A stretch of 64,000 bases of DNA from Dreissena polymorpha (lineage: Eukaryota > Mollusca > Bivalvia > Myida > Dreissenidae), in assembly GCF_020536995.1 (NCBI RefSeq), contig NC_068355.1:69996132-70060131 (forward strand), given 5' to 3'. The notes below the pieces were generated by a model. The model was not told the DNA's origin, made no database searches, and worked only from the letters and a program-made list of their open reading frames with translations. Shown here piece by piece: positions 59,174-64,000 of this stretch (positions are counted from its first letter, which is position 1; each line of letters starts with the position of its first letter). A program made the position numbers and the translations under genes.

Positions 59174-60775
59174 AGTACCGTGGGGCCCATATGAAGTGAA
59201 ACTTTAGGGGCTACGCGGTGGTGTTGTTTTTGTTGTGACTACAATTCGATTTTTTTTTTATAAAACCCAATTTGAAAATAAGTAAATTCAAATATGATTC
59301 TATATTCAAATATACGATATATACAAATACGGTGTTTACAAGCGAATGTTTATTATTTTTACGGCGAGCTTACCGTGTTGCAGGCTAAGTTAGAAAAATA
59401 TCATATCGTCACGGTCTCATGGGGCCCCTAATGGTCGCGGGGCCCAGAGGTAGTAGCCTACTCTGCATAATGGGTATTCCGGGACTGCGTGGCCAAGACA
59501 TCAAAAGTGAGACAATGCTTCAGTAATCACCAAATACCCTTTAATATAAAAAGCAGAAATAAGAAAAGCTTCTCTTCCTCGGCTCAATGTCACACGGCTT
59601 ATTTTTTAGAAGAACCTCACGGCTCAGAAGAATTACCGGCCGATAGCTAATTTTGGCCAAGCAAAAGTTGGTGTCTTCCCCCAGCATTTGAAGATGACCT
59701 CGATGTTATTTGATTTTCTGATCTCTTGAATTTAAAAATTAGACTGCAAATATTTTAGATATCGTCGTAATATGTAAATTAAACAAGTATTATTATTGTG
59801 TGGTGTTTTAAAACCCTCATATACATTCATAATAGTGTTGTCTCAATTAAGTCTGTTAAGTCTGCACAGGCTTATCAGGGAAAACAATGCCCACTTGTTC
59901 ACATAATGTTTTTGGTTTAATGACATCTGATTTAAATGAAAATCGAGCGGGAGGTGTCGTCCCTGATATGCCTGTGCGGAATACACCGTATACAGTTGGA
60001 CGATACTTTACGCACATTCATAAGCCCAGTTTTCAGTGTTTCCATCGTGAGGCTTGTCGGTATCACAATCTTACATTTTATTTTAAAAAATACATAAATA
60101 AAGCTTTTGTATAGATTAACATAAGTATAAATAGTAAAAACGTTGGCATTCGGTGTTATACCACAGCGCAAATTATTGTTGCTAGGAATCAAAACTGTTG
60201 GAGAGAGTCGTTTAAACTACTGTGATGTGTGCGTGAGTAGTTGCATGCATCAGGGCGTCATTAAACAAAATATTATATACATCGCGAAATAACTTAAATG
60301 AGAGTTCATATATCACCATATTTTGTTTTATTACATTATAATTCAGGTGTCGTTTTATATCAGTTTAAGGAATCCAATAAATGGAGATGACTACTTGTCT
60401 TTACATCGTAGCCGATTGACTTTCTATTTACCTCTTTCGTCGTTATGCATATATTGAAACTAATGAAACTAATAGCTATGCGTTTCACTTTTATAGGTTT
60501 TCATCTTCAAATGACACAAAGTATTTTTCAGATAGGCTTTCATGAAATATACGTCTGATAATGACATTGGGGAGTTATTCTTCTAGACTAGTTGGCTACC
60601 CATTAAAAACCCAATGTTGCATTTCGCGATGTTCGAAATGAACTAACAAAAAAATCTCACAATATTACATTACAACGGAACGAGGTGTTGCACGGTGACT
60701 CAGCATGAACAAAATCACACTTTTAAAGGGTTCGGTTTGCGATTAACGAAATGCGTGTTCGATCCTTTCGAATGA
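59174..60775. other. Intergenic between duplication units, with an M1 copy
   Basis: A diverged M1 MITE lies at about 59835-60040 (GTCTGCACAGGCTTATCAGG, AGGTGTCGTCCCTGATATGC, TACGCACATTCATAAGCCCA). GGGGCCC-rich sequence at 59180-59460 looks like another transposon remnant. No gene is supported. Confidence 0.5.
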
Positions 60776-62370
60776 TCAACGCATTCAGGATATTAGCAAT
60801 AATAAACAACAACAACGGCTTTAAATTAGGCTATAAAGTTTACAATTAAGCTTCTAGCCAAAAATAGTGAATACATGTATACTTCTGGTTCAGATGACTT
60901 TTATTCTTTGATGTGCCTCAAAGAATGGGCGGATGTCTGTGTTAATTGATTTATTTTTCAAACAAAATAATGAGATGGTGTACACATCAAAATAAACACA
61001 TGCCTGTATCATTAAATTGGCGGAAGAAACACAGACAGTTATCTCAAAAGTATGTGTTATTCCCCTAGTCACAAAGTAATACTTACATTATACACGGCTA
61101 GCGTGGAAGCGTTACTGATAAATTACTGCCGACGCCTTTACTTGTATTAAACAAAAATGAGATGAATGCGTATTAATAAAACCATGTTTGTTTGCAGTCA
61201 TATAATTATATACGTAATGCATAAAATGCTCGTTGAAGGTAATTTATGTCTTGCAATTAAAGTATGTGGACGTCCATTTGATGTATTTTCTAAAACTATA
61301 GTTTTGTGTGGATAAACGTACCCATTTTCCCATTTCATATTTGCTTTGCGTTTACTTGAACATATACGCGAATGTTACTCTATACAGCATCACTGTAATC
61401 ATATAAACATGAAAACAAAATTGACCAGTGCGTTAAAGTTAACGTTTGTTCCTGACATATTTTTCGTTTTTATGTTCATTTATGTGCATTAATCATATAC
61501 GACTGAATGAAAACAAAATTGACCAGTGCGTTAAAGTAAACGTTTGTTCTTGACATCTTTTTCGTTTTTTTGTTTATTTATATGCATTTATCATATAAAG
61601 ACTGCATTCGCCAAAAGCATATTAGATATATTATGATAATTACGTCGTGTTTTCCATGCTGCTCGAAACAAACCTCGCATTCGCTTGTAAATGTTATGCT
61701 ATTGTCGCGGAAAATTAAACATGGAATATATTGTGACACAAAACTTAAAAGCGATCATTTCATTTTGCATGTCGTTAAATCTGTGTTACAAAACCATATC
61801 TAGCGTGGAAATGTTGGCTGTTGCTATAAGGAACACTTATTGTTGATGGTTTTACTTTATTTTACTAAATATCTCACGAAATTTTCATTTATTTTGAGTG
61901 TTTATGGTGCTTTCAAGTAGAAGAATTAATTTGCCTGATACCTGGGCCCAGTATCAAGAACACTCTCTTGTTTTGCTCAATTCAACTGTAATTTCTTGGA
62001 TCAGAATTTTGAACTAAGATTTTCACATTTAATTTTCCAAACTGCATAGTGAAAATGAACATGAATCTTTTCAATCGATACAGTTTTACTTTTCGAATAG
62101 CTCGCCATTGTCTTTCTTGCTAGTTTTTAAAATCGGCAATGAAACTATAGATCTATTCTTAGTTATAAGGTATCACAATTATCACCCAATCACCGAACAC
62201 TCCCGGCATATCAATAACCCATCAGCGGCGCTAAAGATCCGTAGTAGCATCTCACTTTGTTGTCGGTAAGCAGCGATTGACGTGTTTGTTACGTGGTAAT
62301 TAAGGTAATCTTAGGGTAACACTGGTCTATTATTCACACGTTAAACGCACGTGTGAAATTGAGCAAAGCA

Positions 62371-62377
62371 TATAAAT
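62371..62377 (+). promoter_or_regulatory. TATA box of the intact homeobox gene
   Basis: TATAAAT, 96 bp before the chosen ATG and identical in place to copy A1. Its position implies that the upstream in-frame codons (starting MKLSKAYKSG in A1, GTG here) are promoter rather than protein. Confidence 0.55.
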
Positions 62378-62466
62378 CGGGTAAGACAACTTTAATGACC
62401 AAATTATTCCAGCAACTGTACTTTTTTATTCAACTGTCATCGAGTAACACAAGATTTTTTCCGACT

Positions 62467-63294
62467 ATGGAACAGTCAATAAAATGTTCAACGGCTAATG
62501 CCTCCGAAAGAAAAGAACAAAATCGCCGTGAGCGGACAACTTTCACTCGTGACCAGCTTCGAGTTCTGGAGTCAGTCTTTTTGAAAACGAAATATCCGGA
62601 AACTGAAGTAAGAGATCTGCTTTCGAAGAAACTCGACTTGACAAAGGATCACATTCTCATCTGGTTTAAAAATCGACGCGCGAAAACCAGAAACCAGCAG
62701 AAGAAAAAGATTGGTTCTACCAGGCCATACTTTGCCAAGGAGACCAACAACAAGCACAGGACGATACCCTCAGAAGACATAGTTGCCTTGGCGACGTATT
62801 GCGTTCTGCCTAGCTCGCATGTTTCCATGGATAGAAACACTGGTTTCATTGACACTTTTAACACTCAAGATGTTTCGTCATTATATTGCGACGAGCCGGC
62901 TTACTTAAATGTTGATAACATCACTCACGTAACACCCGTTTACGATGACGTCATATACATTCCACCAATCGTTTCATTCGATACGCCATTTCCTAGCGAT
63001 GACAGCGTCTCAGAACAAAAACTTATTTCCTATCAACAATACTATGATTGTGAATCGACTAATCAAATCTCGTCATGTGCTTCAACGTTCAACCGACCAG
63101 CATATCCATGTAGCAATCCTACATGGTCCGGATATGATCAGTTTTCGCGATGTTCCAGTTCAACGTTGAATGTAATGGACTTGCTTGGGTTACAGTTGCC
63201 AAATATGAAGGTAGCGGACACATTGCCTGAAGACTTGCAGAGCATTTCTTTCTCTGACCTTCTGAATTACGAACAGCATAACGTCGCGGATTAG
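62467..63294 (+). CDS. K50 paired-class homeobox protein, intact copy A2, 275 aa
   Basis: A DNA-binding transcription factor by domain. The homeodomain covers residues about 19-78 (ERTTFTRDQLRVLESVF, YPETEVRDLLSKKLDLTKDH, ILIWFKNRRAKTRNQQKKK) with the canonical R5, F8, L16, F20, W48, F49, K50, N51 and R53. K50 is the Otx/Goosecoid/Bicoid type, which prefers TAATCC-like sites. The first part (RRERTTFTR-QL-VLE) is close to Otx, but helix 2 and everything outside the homeodomain are divergent, so it is best called an Otx-like orphan. The coding region is one exon. The C-terminus has YIPPIVSFDTPF and LPEDLQSISFSDLLNYEQ, an acidic segment that may be an activation region (inference). Start: ATG 62467 has A at -3 and G at +4; the longer frame from 62353 begins with GTG and includes the TATA box. 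AATAAA is at 63430. Confidence 0.85.
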   Translation: MEQSIKCSTANASERKEQNRRERTTFTRDQLRVLESVFLKTKYPETEVRDLLSKKLDLTKDHILIWFKNRRAKTRNQQKKKIGSTRPYFAKETNNKHRTIPSEDIVALATYCVLPSSHVSMDRNTGFIDTFNTQDVSSLYCDEPAYLNVDNITHVTPVYDDVIYIPPIVSFDTPFPSDDSVSEQKLISYQQYYDCESTNQISSCASTFNRPAYPCSNPTWSGYDQFSRCSSSTLNVMDLLGLQLPNMKVADTLPEDLQSISFSDLLNYEQHNVAD

Positions 63295-63429
63295 GATTTA
63301 GTATATGAAATTAAAGTTTAATTTACAAGTATTTAGTATTCATGCGTTTTTATGTAATGTGCTGTGATATTTGTTTGTAATTTAAATTAATTTTACATTT
63401 TAATTTGTTCTTTGTTATTGAACAGTATA

Positions 63430-63435
63430 AATAAA
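63430..63435 (+). promoter_or_regulatory. Polyadenylation signal of the intact homeobox gene
   Basis: AATAAA about 135 bp after the stop codon. Confidence 0.5.
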
Positions 63436-64000
63436 AATAAATGTCTTAAATGTGTATTCGTGTTTTTTATGTTCAATACTTGCCTTGTAAGTGCTTAAAA
63501 AGCCTTGCCGGGACATGGGTCGCAAGATATACCCGAATGAACGTGCCTTTCACAAAGCAGTTAACTCATGCATTTTTTTTCAGACTTTACCGTATACTTA
63601 CGACCATATTTTATTATTTTATTAATGATATAAAAACAAAAATAAGATTGCTTGCGACCTGCTCATTGATAGACGAGTTGACAATTTTTTAAATGTTCGT
63701 ATAGTCGGCCGAAAGGAGCGAAGACCAGATCAATTATATAATATATGTATGAAGAACTTCTTTTAAATTATTGATAATCCGATAACATTGGGGGAAATAA
63801 CGGTTTTGTAAGGTTAATATTTTTGTTCGTGAACGTTTATAACAATAAGTTGTACAAATAATAGCCAGAAAAGTGCATACTTGAAGACTCGGGTGGTCAG
63901 AGGTTTGCCTTCCGATCTAGATTAACTTGCCGTTTAGATTATTGATCGAATTAACTTTGAGTAATGTATATAAATGCGGGTCGACAAATTTAACCACATA

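Larger units (their letters stand above)
60776..64000 (+). repeat. Segmental duplication, unit 2, running to the window edge
   Basis: Homologous to unit 1 (54585-58620), including 5' flank, homeobox gene and 3' flank. It contains its own internal tandem duplication of about 105 bp at 61404-61600 (AAAATTGACCAGTGCGTTAA twice). Confidence 0.85.

Noticed and set aside
62353-62466. 38-residue N-terminal extension of the intact homeobox protein
   Set aside because: It begins with GTG in this copy and contains the TATA box conserved between the two duplicates.
1-64000. LTR retroelements or virus-derived genes
   Set aside because: I saw no long direct repeats with matching internal protease, integrase, capsid or envelope motifs; the reverse transcriptases found are of LINE type.

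Overview
The window reads as a mollusc genome, most likely a heterodont bivalve such as Dreissena. It is AT-rich, intron-bearing and packed with short inverted-repeat elements, SINEs, minisatellites and LINE remnants of kinds I remember from bivalve genomes; the species guess is inference. No bacterial, viral or CRISPR features were found.

Left part (1-13 kb): the minus strand carries an eight-exon RAD51D gene (start 11049, stop 3259) encoding a predicted 312-residue recombination ATPase. Exon joins, reading phases and a polyadenylation signal all agree. Its introns hold a SINE, a 27-bp minisatellite and a 2.75-kb minisatellite of 51-bp units that grew out of one end of a MITE. A palindromic minisatellite lies just upstream of the start codon. 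Left of the gene is an element with six 145-bp units, each carrying nuclear-receptor-like half-sites.

Middle part (13-39 kb): mostly mobile DNA. It holds a LINE 3' fragment, a TTAA-flanked MITE carrying a tRNA-like segment, a 0.5-kb tandem duplication, a decayed hAT transposon, many copies of two MITE families (called here M1, a foldback, and M2, TTAA-flanked) and a nearly whole 3.7-kb LINE. At 24.5-25.4 kb lies a decayed copy of the gene at 39.8 kb, split by an M2 insertion.

Right-middle part (39-52 kb): two minus-strand, single-exon paralogues of 676 and 464 residues. Each has a PTB/PID-like N-terminal domain, a proline-rich arginine-bearing middle and a shared short C-terminal motif. With the pseudogene they make a local three-member family.

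Right part (52-64 kb): a 48-bp minisatellite and an RTE-like LINE remnant, followed by a cluster of four related K50 paired-class homeobox copies. One (62467-63294) is intact at 275 residues, one is a close but broken duplicate, one is a more decayed neighbour and one is an inverted decayed copy. Segments of several kb are duplicated here and the array seems to continue past the right edge. This fast-turnover homeobox cluster and the PTB-like family are the most interesting contents.
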